Assembly (NCBI GenBank): GCA_963809795.1
Contig: CAWELN010000014.1
Location: forward strand, 124,001 to 188,000
Reading direction: 5' to 3'
Length of the DNA: 64,000 bases
Source of the DNA: DASUAS01 sp963809795
GTDB taxonomy: Bacteria; Actinomycetota; Acidimicrobiia; IMCC26256; DASPTH01
In this document: piece after piece, positions 50,460 through 58,145 of the stretch
How the letters are laid out: every line of letters begins with the position of its first letter
How positions within the stretch are numbered: position 1 is the first letter of the stretch
Position numbers and translations under genes: made by a program
Notes under the pieces: generated by a model
Told to the model about the DNA's origin: nothing
The model's input: only the letters and a program-made list of their open reading frames with translations
The model's database searches: none

Positions 50460-52469
50460 CCGGGCCGCCTGCGTGGCGATTGCCCGGCGTACCGCGTCGA
50501 CGACGAGGGGCGCGGTGCGATCGGCGCCGGCAGTGAAGAAGTGCGCCCCGTCAGGACGGATCGACGGATCCGACGCCCCGTTCGGACAGAGCAGGTGATC
50601 GAGGTCGACCATCGTGGCGCCGTGACTCGCCGCCTGCTCCACCCAGACTCCGTGTACCGCGGCGGCACGCGCGGGGTCGAGCCGCTCGGGCGTGTCGGGA
50701 TCGGTGCCCGGCACCTCGTTGCGCCCGAAGCACGGCGGCTCGATGGCGACGACCGGCGCACCGGTGGAGTGCAAGACGTCGAACAACTGACCGACGTCGC
50801 TCGCGTACCCCGCGGTCCACGTCGGGTCGCCGGGCCCGATGGCGCGGCCCGCGTCGTCCTCGACGTCGTAGACGTCCCACGCGCCGGCCACGACGAGGAC
50901 CGCGTCGGGACGGAAGGCGGCGACATCCTGCGGCCACTGCCGCTGCCAGAACCCGTCACCACCGCACTTGTTGTGCTGGGCCTCGCCGTCGATGACCATG
51001 GTGGGGCGGCTGATGATCGGGCACCCGAGGATGGCGCGGTTCCACACGAGCACGCCCGGCTGCATCGACAGGCCGTGATGCCCGCCGTCGGCGTTCAGCC
51101 CCTGCGCCAGCGTCGCCGCCTGCGAATCGCCCACCACGAGCAGCTTGACGGGTTGCGGCGGCGCGGTCACGAGGGGCGCGCCGGCCGACGTCGGCGGGGT
51201 CTCGTGCCGCACCGGGACCGTGGGCGGTCCGCCGCGGTCGACGAGCTGACCGACGTCACCGGAGAGCGCCGGCTCCGCCCCCACCGTCGCCGCGAACGTC
51301 CCCACCGACACCGCGATCACGACCATGACGATCGCGGAGCGCGCCAGGCGCGGAGAACGGAGCCGCACGCCGCGCCGGATCGGTTCGTCGACGAGCACGT
51401 GCGTGAGCCACGACAGCGCGACCACGGCGGTCAGCCGCACCGCGAACAGGTTCAGCCCCTCGAGGTGCGTGCGGGCCGGGGTGAGCACCAGGTACGTCGG
51501 CCAGTGCCAGAGGTACATCTCGTACGAGATGCCGCCGACCCAGCGGAGCGGCGTCGACTCCAACGCACGGCCGAAGAGCCCTGACGACGGCTGCGTCAGC
51601 CGCCAGAGCACGATCGCCGTCGCGACCGAGTACGCGAGCAGCCCGAGCTGCCCGTAGAAGAAGTCGTGGACCTCTCGGGCGTTGCCGGCGAACCAGGGCG
51701 CGACGACGACCACCAGCCCGAGGGCCGACGCGATCGAGAGCGCGCGGCGTGCCGCGCGCGTCCGCACCGGCCCGTGCAACAGCACGACGACCGCGAGTGC
51801 CGCCCCGGCCAACATCGCCTGCGCGCGGGTGTCGGTGCCGTAGTAGACGCGTGACGGATCGCCGCCCGGTACGTACAGCACCGCCATCCAGATCGCGGAC
51901 GCCACCGCGCCGATCGCGGCCACGACGCCCACGGTCACGATGGCGCCGGTCTTCGACAGGCGCCGGCCTGCGAGCCACAGCACGCCCAGCACCACGAGCG
52001 GCCACACGAGGTAGAACTGCTCCTCGACCGCCAGCGACCACATGTGCAGCACGGGCGAGGGAGTCGTGAAGGCGGTGAAGTACGACTGGCCCGAGAGCAG
52101 GAACCGCCAGTTCGCGCTGTAGCCGAGGGTCGCGAGCACGTCGCCCCGCAGGCCGTCGAGCCCCAGGGGGGACGCCACGAACGCCGCGTACGCGATCACC
52201 GCGGCGAGCACCACGAACAGTGCGGGAAGCAGCCGGCGGGCGCGACGGGCCCAGAACGCCAACAGGTCGATGTGCTCGCGGTCGCGCCATTCCCGGAGCA
52301 ACAGCCCGGTGATGAGGAATCCGGACAACACGAAGAAGGTGTCGAGCGACAACACGCCGCCGGCCGTGAAGTAGCCGGCGTGCACCGAGATGGCGAACCA
52401 GATGGTGAACCCGCGCCACCCGTCGAGCGCGGGCCAGTGCGTGCTGCGGGGGCGCGTCGAAGCCGTCAC
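50433..52469 (-). CDS. Acyltransferase 3 / SGNH-domain O-acetyltransferase (OafA-like)
   Basis: 678 residues. Ten or so membrane segments form the acyltransferase-3 domain: PALDGWRGFTIWFAISVHAG, DTFFVLSGFLITGLLL, HMWSLAVEEQFYLVWPL and GGISYEMYLWHWPTY. After a stem region at about 400 comes an extracellular SGNH hydrolase domain: KLLVVGDSQAATLAQGL (GDS), VVAGAWDVYDVED and RPDGAHFFT (DxxH). Such two-domain proteins acetylate cell-surface polysaccharide or lipid. GTG 52469; the 228-bp region upstream shows nothing else. No cluster partner visible apart from the more distant glycosyltransferase. Confidence 0.88.
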   Translation of the reverse strand: MTASTRPRSTHWPALDGWRGFTIWFAISVHAGYFTAGGVLSLDTFFVLSGFLITGLLLREWRDREHIDLLAFWARRARRLLPALFVVLAAVIAYAAFVASPLGLDGLRGDVLATLGYSANWRFLLSGQSYFTAFTTPSPVLHMWSLAVEEQFYLVWPLVVLGVLWLAGRRLSKTGAIVTVGVVAAIGAVASAIWMAVLYVPGGDPSRVYYGTDTRAQAMLAGAALAVVVLLHGPVRTRAARRALSIASALGLVVVVAPWFAGNAREVHDFFYGQLGLLAYSVATAIVLWRLTQPSSGLFGRALESTPLRWVGGISYEMYLWHWPTYLVLTPARTHLEGLNLFAVRLTAVVALSWLTHVLVDEPIRRGVRLRSPRLARSAIVMVVIAVSVGTFAATVGAEPALSGDVGQLVDRGGPPTVPVRHETPPTSAGAPLVTAPPQPVKLLVVGDSQAATLAQGLNADGGHHGLSMQPGVLVWNRAILGCPIISRPTMVIDGEAQHNKCGGDGFWQRQWPQDVAAFRPDAVLVVAGAWDVYDVEDDAGRAIGPGDPTWTAGYASDVGQLFDVLHSTGAPVVAIEPPCFGRNEVPGTDPDTPERLDPARAAAVHGVWVEQAASHGATMVDLDHLLCPNGASDPSIRPDGAHFFTAGADRTAPLVVDAVRRAIATQAARSVVGADAS

Positions 52470-52682
52470 GTCGCCGGTGGTTCGGCGCCGCTGCGGCCGA
52501 GGATGGACGGTGCCACGTCAGTCGCGCACCGGGATCGGGGGCTCATCGCGACATCTCCCCGAGTCTGCTACACGGAAGCGCCAACTCACAGGCGGCGTTC
52601 TCCGAGGAGGAGCCGGCAGGCCATTGACGACCGGCGCCGCGCTCCGGACACGGCGGCGGTGCGGCGACGTGGGAGGCGTCAG
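52470..52682. other. Intergenic region, no gene seen
   Basis: About 210 bp between divergent genes. No credible open frame, repeat or RNA structure was recognised; only the TAGGAT element at its right end. Confidence 0.6.
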
Positions 52683-52688
52683 TAGGAT
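52683..52688 (+). promoter_or_regulatory. Leaderless-type -10 (TAGGAT) of the RsbW-like kinase gene
   Basis: Ends 9 nt before GTG 52698; no ribosome site. Confidence 0.5.
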
Positions 52689-52697
52689 CTCGCCCGG

Positions 52698-53060
52698 GTG
52701 TTGTCCGTCGATCTGCCTCCGGAACCCGCGAGCGCGACCCGGGCCCGACGTCTCGCGCGCGATCGGCTCACGGTGCTCTGCGCGCCCGAGGCGCTGGAGA
52801 CGGTCTCGTTGCTCGTGACCGAGCTGGTGACCAACGCGATCCTCCACGCCCGCACGCCGTTGCGCCTCGTGATCGAAGCGCACCCCGATCGAGTGCGCGT
52901 CTGTGTCGAGGACTCCTCGCCCCAACGCCCCGAGGTGCACCACTACGGGACCGACGCGGTCACCGGACGCGGCCTCGCGCTCGTCGAGCAGCTGGCGTCG
53001 TCGTGGGGCGTCGACACGACGCCGACCGGGAAGGTCGTGTGGTGCGAGATCACGATCTGA
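52698..53060 (+). CDS. RsbW/SpoIIAB-like ATP-binding protein
   Basis: 120 residues, HATPase_c_2 fold. VSLLVTELVTNAILHA is a full N box with the Mg-binding Asn; VRVCVEDSSPQRP replaces the usual G1 DxGxG, and TGRGLALVEQLASSWG is the G2 lid. Family members phosphorylate STAS anti-anti-sigma factors and bind sigma factors. It is the first of three RsbW-type proteins within 4 kb. GTG 52698 is leaderless by TAGGAT. Overlaps the next gene by 19 nt. Confidence 0.8.
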   Translation: MLSVDLPPEPASATRARRLARDRLTVLCAPEALETVSLLVTELVTNAILHARTPLRLVIEAHPDRVRVCVEDSSPQRPEVHHYGTDAVTGRGLALVEQLASSWGVDTTPTGKVVWCEITI

Positions 53061-53518
53061 GCGGACAGCCCGTCGTCGTGGTGCGATTCCGTCGCGCACC
53101 AGCGGAGCTGCTGCAGCAGGCGCGGGTGCACCTCGAGGCGATCACACGGGAGTTCCAGCTCATCGAGTTCTCCGACGAGGAGGTCGAAAGCCCCCCGGCG
53201 CGCCTCCTCGACGTCATCTCGCGTCTACGGACGAACTACGACCAGCTCGGGTTCGCGGGCAACCGACGCTTCGCGCTCGAAGCGATCGAGCGTGGTGATG
53301 CCACGGTCGACTTCGAGCTCCCGGTCCCCGTGGAGGCCGGTCGCGCGGCGCGTCTGCTGATCACCACGATGGAGGAGACCGACGCGTGGTGCGAGCGCGG
53401 TGAGCTGCTGACGCTGGCCAGTCCGCCGGAGCAGCGCCGGATGCGGCGCTGGTTCTTCGGCGAGATCGAGCGCCAGACCGCGGGCGGCGAGCCGATTCCG
53501 TGGGACGACTTCGACTAG
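53042..53518 (+). CDS. Hypothetical protein in the stress-sigma cluster
   Basis: 158 residues, not recognised. VVVVRFRRAPAELLQQARVH, DVISRLRTNYDQLGFAG, ETDAWCERGELLTLASPPEQ and RRMRRWFFGEIERQTAGG are the more distinctive stretches; mostly alpha-helical and hydrophilic. GTG 53042 follows GGGAAGG at 7 nt (GTG 53039 is possible) and overlaps the RsbW-like gene, so the two are co-translated. Tail-to-tail with the STAS gene (4 bp overlap). Proteins of this kind are common beside actinobacterial RsbW genes; a regulatory role is inferred only from position. Confidence 0.65.
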   Translation: MRDHDLSGQPVVVVRFRRAPAELLQQARVHLEAITREFQLIEFSDEEVESPPARLLDVISRLRTNYDQLGFAGNRRFALEAIERGDATVDFELPVPVEAGRAARLLITTMEETDAWCERGELLTLASPPEQRRMRRWFFGEIERQTAGGEPIPWDDFD

Positions 53519-53835
53519 GGCACGATCTCGACGTGGTCGACCACGCCGGTGAGCTCGAGCACCTTGCGCACGTGCGCCTGCGGAGCCTCGAGCGTCAGGG
53601 CACCGTCGTCGCCGAGCCGCTTGCGGACCGCGATGAGCACACCGATACCCGACGAGTCGAGGAAGTCGAGGCCGCGGCAGTCGACGACGATGCGCGACGC
53701 ACCGGCGTCGACGAGCTCGTTGAGCGCGTCGCGCACCTTGGGTGCCGTCGCCATGTCGATCTCTCCGCGCACGACCACGATCGTCGCGTCGCCGGACGAC
53801 CGCGATTCGAGCTCCAGTTCCGCCACGCCTTGCAC
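53515..53835 (-). CDS. STAS-domain anti-sigma factor antagonist (RsbV-like)
   Basis: 106 residues: ATIVVVRGEIDMATAPKVRD, ASRIVVDCRGLDFLDSSGIG and VLELTGVVDHVEIV. Ser62 in DSSGIG is the residue phosphorylated by RsbW and dephosphorylated by PP2C phosphatases; unphosphorylated it frees the sigma factor. The GTG start is 28 nt after the phosphatase stop, so the phosphatase and this substrate form one minus-strand operon. Confidence 0.9.
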   Translation of the reverse strand: MQGVAELELESRSSGDATIVVVRGEIDMATAPKVRDALNELVDAGASRIVVDCRGLDFLDSSGIGVLIAVRKRLGDDGALTLEAPQAHVRKVLELTGVVDHVEIVP

Positions 53836-53863
53836 CTTCGATCAGCTGTCCGTCGGGGTCTGC

Positions 53864-55372
53864 CTATCCGGTTCGACACAATACGACGATCGTCGCGTCA
53901 TCTCGGAGTCCGTCGGGCGAGAACAGCTCGACCTCGTCGATGCAACGCTTGACGACCGCCGGCGCCTGATCGCAGCGCGAACCCTGCAGCAACTCGACGA
54001 GACGGTTGGGACCGAAGAACTCGTTGTCGCCGTTGCGGGCCTCGGTGAGCCCGTCGGTGTAGGCGCAGAGGTTGTCGCCCGGCGAGATGAACGTCTCGGC
54101 CGTCGACCATCCCGGCGCCAGCAGGCCGACGAGCGGACCGGTGGGCCCGAGCTCCGTGGTGCCGTCGGCGCTCACCACGATCGCCGGCGGATGGCCGGCG
54201 TTCGCATACCGTGCACGGCCGTCGGCGGTGTCGATCACCGCGACGAACGCAGTGAGGAACACCTCGGCGCCCATGTCGCCGAGCAGCTCGGCCGTGGTTT
54301 CGAGCGCGTCACCCGGCTCCGCGCCGGACATGAGCAACGTGCGCAGCACCTCCTTGCACCGGAGCGCGAGGATCCCCTCGGTCGCCCCGTGCCCGGCGAT
54401 GTCGACGACGATCAGGGCGATGTCGCCCTGGCGCGTCACGAACAGGTCGTAGCAGTCACCGGCGACCACGCCTTCGGCGGCGCGGAGCGTCCCGGCGACG
54501 GTCCACCCGTCCGGCACCTTGCCCACATCGGGCTCCAGCTCCGAGCGGAGGGTCAGCACGACCGCGGCGCTCTGCTCCACCGCCTGGCGGGAACGCTCCG
54601 ACTCGAGCAGCTGCTGGCGGATCCGACCCCGCATCGAATCGACGTCACCGGCGAGCGCGGCCAGCTCCGGGGGGCCGGCGATGCGGATCGGCGAGTCGAG
54701 CGCACCGCTGCGAACCCGGCGCACCTCGTCCGACAGCGCGTCGATGGGCACCGTCACCCAGCGGCGGATGAGGAACGCGGCGGCGACCGCGCCGGCGATG
54801 GCGAGGGCGGTGATGGCGAAGAACAGCTCCGTGAGGCGGGTGCGAACGGTGTCGAGATGGCGGGCCGCGGCATCGGCCTCGCGCTGGAGGCGGGTGGCGA
54901 GCGCGCCGAGCCGGGCCCGCAGCCCGTCGAACTGCGTCTTCGCCGTGCCGTTCGCGACCGCGTCGGCCGCCTCCTGGGTGCTGCCCGCCCGGCGGAGGGC
55001 GATCACCGCCTCGGCCCCGTCCCGGCGCCAGGCGGCACCGGCCTGCTGCACCTGCTGGAGGCGTTCCTGCAGCGCCTCGGTGTCGAGCGAAGCCCGGAGC
55101 TGCCGGGTCAGCGCCGCGGCCCGGGTGCTGCCGTCGACGTAGGGCTCCAGGAACGCCGCCTGCCCGGTGAGCGCGTACCCGCGTTCGCCGGTCTCCTGGT
55201 CGGAATAGGCGGTTTGGAGGCGCGCGACCCGTTCCAGGGCGACCGACAGGGCCCGCTCGCGTCCCTGGGCGTCGTCCCGCTGCCGGATCACGACCGTCGC
55301 CACCGCGCCGAGGACCACCACCCCGGCCACGATGGCGACGAAGAGCAGCAGCAGCCGCCGCCGGAGCAGCAT
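53864..55372 (-). CDS. RsbU-like PP2C phosphatase with CHASE3 and HAMP domains
   Basis: 502 residues. N-terminal membrane segment, external CHASE3-like domain (ARLQTAYSDQETGERGYALTG to about 180), second membrane segment (FFAITALAIAGAVAAAFLI), HAMP (RRWVTVPIDALSDEVRRV), linker helix and a SpoIIE/PP2C domain: GDCYDLFVTRQGDIALIVVD, IAGHGATEG, YANAGHPPAIVV, YTDGLTEARN and RDDATIVVL with the metal-binding aspartates. It senses an external signal and activates STAS proteins. ATG 55372 is leaderless by TACCAT. Confidence 0.9.
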   Translation of the reverse strand: MLLRRRLLLLFVAIVAGVVVLGAVATVVIRQRDDAQGRERALSVALERVARLQTAYSDQETGERGYALTGQAAFLEPYVDGSTRAAALTRQLRASLDTEALQERLQQVQQAGAAWRRDGAEAVIALRRAGSTQEAADAVANGTAKTQFDGLRARLGALATRLQREADAAARHLDTVRTRLTELFFAITALAIAGAVAAAFLIRRWVTVPIDALSDEVRRVRSGALDSPIRIAGPPELAALAGDVDSMRGRIRQQLLESERSRQAVEQSAAVVLTLRSELEPDVGKVPDGWTVAGTLRAAEGVVAGDCYDLFVTRQGDIALIVVDIAGHGATEGILALRCKEVLRTLLMSGAEPGDALETTAELLGDMGAEVFLTAFVAVIDTADGRARYANAGHPPAIVVSADGTTELGPTGPLVGLLAPGWSTAETFISPGDNLCAYTDGLTEARNGDNEFFGPNRLVELLQGSRCDQAPAVVKRCIDEVELFSPDGLRDDATIVVLCRTG

Positions 55373-55378
55373 CGGTCG

Positions 55379-55384
55379 ATGGTA
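55379..55384 (-). promoter_or_regulatory. Leaderless-type -10 (TACCAT) of the phosphatase operon
   Basis: Ends 6 nt before ATG 55372. A T8 run (55398-55405, A8 on the transcribed strand's upstream side) is nearby and unusual for this base composition. Confidence 0.5.
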
Positions 55385-55470
55385 GTGGTGGGCCCGATTT
55401 TTTTTCCCAGGACGGGTTTGGTCCCGAGTGCCGCTGGGCACGTTCACTCGTGCCGGCCCCTCCCGGCCCG

Positions 55471-55509
55471 GACGACGCAGGCTCCAGTCCCCGCTGAGCC
55501 TGCGTCGTC
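55471..55509 (-). terminator. Hairpin terminator of the RsbW-like gene
   Basis: Perfect 13-bp arms GACGACGCAGGCT/AGCCTGCGTCGTC with a 13-nt loop, starting 3 nt after the stop at 55513. No U-tract follows at once, as is common for actinobacterial terminators. Confidence 0.75.
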
Positions 55510-55512
55510 GCG

Positions 55513-55884
55513 TCAGGACCCGGTTCTCCTGGCCCGCTTGGTGACGTGGAAGCGGGTCTGGCCGGCGTCGGTGTCGAGCGTGTGCTCGTCGACCACCGCG
55601 GCGATGATCGCCTGCGACAGCTGATTGGCCGCCACCGTCGCGGTGCCGGTGGCCGAGGTGCCCGAGACCTCGAGGACCCCGGGCGTGACCGCGAACGACA
55701 GCGTGATGGTCGCGTCCCGGTCGAGCGACACGACGCTGCAGAGCTCGCTGACCGCGATGCGCACGTCGTCGATCTCCTCGTAGTCGAGGCCGGCGCGGCT
55801 GGCGGCGTCGGCGGTGGCGATCCGGGCCAGGCGGAGGAACTCGGGCGCCGCGGGGAAGGTGACGGTCACGGGACGGGTCTGCAT
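55513..55884 (-). CDS. RsbW-type anti-sigma factor paralogue 1
   Basis: 123 residues, HATPase-like: TVTFPAAPEFLRLARIATAD, ADAASRAGLDYEEIDDVRIA and VSELCSVVS in the N-box region. It is a close paralogue of the protein at 55998, sharing the ADAASRAGLDY block, and the two genes are divergent. The ELC form of the N box is usual for mycobacterial UsfX/RsbW. Probably an anti-sigma factor, but it may bind a different sigma factor or be a decoy. ATG 55884 has TATGCT at 9 nt. Confidence 0.8.
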   Translation of the reverse strand: MQTRPVTVTFPAAPEFLRLARIATADAASRAGLDYEEIDDVRIAVSELCSVVSLDRDATITLSFAVTPGVLEVSGTSATGTATVAANQLSQAIIAAVVDEHTLDTDAGQTRFHVTKRARRTGS

Positions 55885-55893
55885 GAGGCGCCG

Positions 55894-55899
55894 AGCATA
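55894..55899 (-). promoter_or_regulatory. Leaderless-type -10 (TATGCT) of RsbW paralogue 1
   Basis: Ends 9 nt before ATG 55884. Confidence 0.45.
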
Positions 55900-55928
55900 G
55901 GCAGCGCCGGGCGTACGCTCCGGAGCAC

Positions 55929-55954
55929 GTTTCGAGTCCTCCGCTTCCGGGCAT
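55929..55954 (+). promoter_or_regulatory. SigF/SigB-type promoter of the rsbW-sigF operon
   Basis: GTTT-N16-GGGCAT, close to the actinobacterial SigF consensus GTTT-N15-17-GGGTAT. It lies about 44 nt upstream of the anti-sigma start, so the operon is predicted to be autoactivated. Confidence 0.65.
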
Positions 55955-55997
55955 CCTGGCGCCGTGCACTGATCAGCACGACGGGATGGAGCACGGC

Positions 55998-56411
55998 ATG
56001 AACGCGGGGATCACGGACCAGCTACGGATCGTGGGCGAGGACGTCTGGCTCACGGTCCCGCCCTTCTCCGAGTTCCTGCGCACGGTACGCCTGGTCGCGG
56101 CCGACGCCGCCAGCCGCGCCGGCCTCGACTACGACGAGGTCGAGGACTTCCGCATCGCGGTCGACGAGCTGTGCCACCTGCTCATGTCGTCGACCGATCA
56201 GGAGATCTCGCTGTCGTTCGGCACCATCGGGCGCTCGGTGGTCGCGCGCGGCCGCGCCACCCGCCGTCACGGTGGCCCGCTCGCCCCACTCGGCGAGCTT
56301 TCGCGCACGATCATCGACTCCGTGGCCGACTTCCACGAGACCTACGAGCACGACACCGAGATGGGCTTCTCGGTGCTGAAGGAGAGCCGGGCTCCGGTGG
56401 TGGACGGATGA
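55998..56411 (+). CDS. rsbW: RsbW-type anti-sigma factor paralogue 2, cognate to SigF
   Basis: 137 residues. VPPFSEFLRTVRLVAADAAS, RAGLDYDEVEDFRIAVDELC and EISLSFGTIGRSVVARG; the fold is the HATPase of RsbW/UsfX. ATG 55998 follows GGAG; ATG 55986 is possible. Its stop overlaps the sigF start (ATGA), the arrangement of anti-sigma and sigma genes in Mycobacterium (usfX-sigF). It should bind and silence SigF until a STAS protein displaces it. Transcribed from the SigF-type promoter at 55929. Confidence 0.85.
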   Translation: MNAGITDQLRIVGEDVWLTVPPFSEFLRTVRLVAADAASRAGLDYDEVEDFRIAVDELCHLLMSSTDQEISLSFGTIGRSVVARGRATRRHGGPLAPLGELSRTIIDSVADFHETYEHDTEMGFSVLKESRAPVVDG

Positions 56412-57157
56412 CCGACACGGCCGACACCTACGACAAGTTCTCCGAGTACCGCCGCACGGGCGACCGCGACCTGCGCAACGAGCTGGTCGAGGAGCACATG
56501 CGTCTGGCCGAGTTCCTCGCCCGACGATTCGCGCACCGCGGCGAGGCCGCCGACGACCTCCGCCAGGTGGCGCTGGTCGGACTGCTCAAGGCGGTGGAGC
56601 GCTTCGAGCCCGACCGCGGGCTGCAGTTCTCGTCCTTCGCGACGCCCACCATCACCGGCGAGCTCAAGCGGTACTTCCGCGACCGCGGCTGGGCGGTGCG
56701 GGTCCCCCGCCGCATCCAGGAGCTGCACCTCGAGCTCGACCGCACGGTGAACGAGCTCAGCCAGGAGCTCGGCCGGCCGCCGACCCCGGCGGAGATCGCG
56801 CAACGCGCCGGCGTGCTCGAGGAGGACGTCCTCGAGAGCATGGAGGCCGGGAGCCTCTACCGCCTGGCCTCGATCGACGCCGGTCGGTCCGACGACGAGT
56901 CGTCACCCAGCCCGGCGCAGCGCCTCGGCGAGATCGACGCGGAGCTCACCGCGGTCGACGACCGGGTCGCGGTGAGCGAGATGCTCGCGGTGCTGCCCGA
57001 GCGGGAGCAGAAGATCGTGTACCTCCGGTTCTTCGAAGGCATGACCCAGTCGGAGATCGCCGAGGAGATCGGAATCAGCCAGATGCACGTCTCCCGTCTG
57101 CTGGTGCGGAGTCTCGAGACGCTGGGACAACATGCATCCCTCGTCGCGGAGCTCTGA
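56408..57157 (+). CDS. sigF: General stress sigma factor (SigF/SigB group)
   Basis: 249 residues, group 3 sigma70. Region 2: HMRLAEFLARRFAHRGEAAD, DLRQVALVGLLKAVERF (2.2) and FSSFATPTITGELKRYFRDR (2.3/2.4). Region 3: RRIQELHLELDRTVNELSQE. Region 4: LPEREQKIVYLRFFEGMTQS and EIAEEIGISQMHVSRLLVRS as the -35 helix-turn-helix. It directs polymerase to GTTT/GGGTAT-type promoters, three of which occur here. ATG overlaps the rsbW stop. The next gene is its STAS partner after 3 nt. Confidence 0.93.
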   Translation: MTDTADTYDKFSEYRRTGDRDLRNELVEEHMRLAEFLARRFAHRGEAADDLRQVALVGLLKAVERFEPDRGLQFSSFATPTITGELKRYFRDRGWAVRVPRRIQELHLELDRTVNELSQELGRPPTPAEIAQRAGVLEEDVLESMEAGSLYRLASIDAGRSDDESSPSPAQRLGEIDAELTAVDDRVAVSEMLAVLPEREQKIVYLRFFEGMTQSEIAEEIGISQMHVSRLLVRSLETLGQHASLVAEL

Positions 57158-57160
57158 GGC

Positions 57161-57502
57161 ATGGACGACGACCTGTCCCGGGCCGTGGTGACACCCCTGC
57201 AGATCGATGTCGAGGGCACGGCGACCCATCCAGTGCTCACCGCCCGGGGCGAGATCGACGTGGCAACGTCACCCCGGCTGCGGACCGAGCTCGCGAACCT
57301 CATCGGGCGCGGCGCGCGCGACATCACCTTGCAGTTCGGGGGCGTGACCTTCGTCGACTCGTCCGGCCTCGGGGTGCTCGTCGGCGCGTACAAGCGGCTC
57401 CGTGAAGAAGGCGACGGTCGCATCCGGATCGTCGGCGCGCAGCAGTCGGTGCGCAAGGTCTTCGAGATCACCGGACTCGAGCGCGCGCTCCTCACCGACT
57501 GA
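57161..57502 (+). CDS. STAS-domain anti-sigma factor antagonist
   Basis: 113 residues: HPVLTARGEIDVATSPRLRT, VTFVDSSGLGVLVGAYKRL and VRKVFEITGLERAL. Ser68 in DSSGLG is the phosphorylation site. Three nucleotides after sigF in the same operon, so anti-sigma, sigma and antagonist are produced together; the second STAS protein at 53515 comes with the phosphatase. Ends before a hairpin terminator. Confidence 0.9.
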   Translation: MDDDLSRAVVTPLQIDVEGTATHPVLTARGEIDVATSPRLRTELANLIGRGARDITLQFGGVTFVDSSGLGVLVGAYKRLREEGDGRIRIVGAQQSVRKVFEITGLERALLTD

Positions 57503-57520
57503 CCTGACGCGCGCGCGCGC

Positions 57521-57542
57521 GCCGGAGCTCGTCGCTCCGCGC
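57521..57542 (+). terminator. Bidirectional hairpin between convergent genes
   Basis: GCCGGAGC-TCGTC-GCTCCGCGC, an 8- to 9-bp stem with one bulge, following an alternating (CG)7 tract at 57508-57522. It sits exactly between the STAS stop and the stop of the convergent small gene. Confidence 0.55.
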
Positions 57543-57748
57543 TAGTCGATCCTGCCCTCACCCTTCTGGTTGGCGCCGCGCTCGGCCATCTCCTGCTCGT
57601 GCTCGGCGACCTCGGGATCGGGCGTCAGCTCCTCCGCGCGCCGCGCCTCTTCCGGGGTGGGTTCGCGGTCTGCGTGCGCGGTCGTCTGCGCGTCGTCGCG
57701 CTCGGTGGCGCGGGTCTTGGCAGTCGGTCGCGTCGGCTCGTCGACCAT
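57542..57748 (-). CDS. Small hydrophilic protein under SigF-type control
   Basis: 68 residues, highly charged and without predicted fold: ERDDAQTTAHADREPTPEEA, RRAEELTPDPEVAEHEQEM, ERGANQKGEGRID. Not recognised. ATG 57748 follows GGAGC. The promoter GTTG-N15-GGGTAG lies 39 nt upstream and nearly copies that of csbD, so it should be made in stress with CsbD. Such small acidic proteins can be disordered protectants (inference). Confidence 0.72.
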   Translation of the reverse strand: MVDEPTRPTAKTRATERDDAQTTAHADREPTPEEARRAEELTPDPEVAEHEQEMAERGANQKGEGRID

Positions 57749-57786
57749 GACGGCAGCTCCGATCGTTGAACGGTCTGGCGTTCGTC

Positions 57787-57811
57787 CTACCCGACGCTCG
57801 GCGCGGTCAAC
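57787..57811 (-). promoter_or_regulatory. SigF-type promoter of the small hydrophilic gene
   Basis: Minus strand GTTG (57811-57808), 15-nt spacer, GGGTAG (57792-57787). It shares the block CGnAGCGTCGGGYAG with the csbD promoter on the other strand. Confidence 0.6.
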
Positions 57812-57835
57812 CGTCGTGTCGACGTCGCGCGCCGA

Positions 57836-57861
57836 GTTTGCTCGCACGAAGCGTCGGGCAG
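57836..57861 (+). promoter_or_regulatory. SigF-type promoter of csbD
   Basis: GTTT (57836-57839), 16-nt spacer, GGGCAG (57856-57861), about 35 nt upstream of the csbD start. Confidence 0.6.
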
Positions 57862-57896
57862 ACCACGGAGTCCAGCCCCACGATCCGGAGGATCAC

Positions 57897-58100
57897 ATGA
57901 GCGAGCTCGGCAACAAGACCGAACAGGTCAAAGGCAAGTTGAAGGAAGCTGCCGGCGACATCACCGACGATGACTCCCTGCGCAACGAAGGCAAGGTGGA
58001 CCACGCGTCGGGCACGGCCAAGGAGAAGGTTGGCGAGCTCAAGGACAAGGCGGAGCAGGCGATCGACTCCGCGAAGGACACGCTCACGGGCGATCGGTGA
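57897..58100 (+). CDS. csbD: CsbD-family stress protein
   Basis: 67 residues, classic CsbD: NKTEQVKGKLKEAAGDITDD, SLRNEGKVDHASGTAKEKVG and LKDKAEQAIDSAKDTLTGD. Small helical proteins of unknown role that are strongly induced by SigB in Bacillus. ATG 57897 follows GGAGGATC. The upstream GTTT-N16-GGGCAG places it in the local SigF regulon. A phosphoribosyltransferase gene follows 45 nt later. Confidence 0.92.
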   Translation: MSELGNKTEQVKGKLKEAAGDITDDDSLRNEGKVDHASGTAKEKVGELKDKAEQAIDSAKDTLTGDR

Positions 58101-58145
58101 CCGTCGGGGCCACAATGGACGCGCTGCTCGGCGAGGGGAGTCGCT

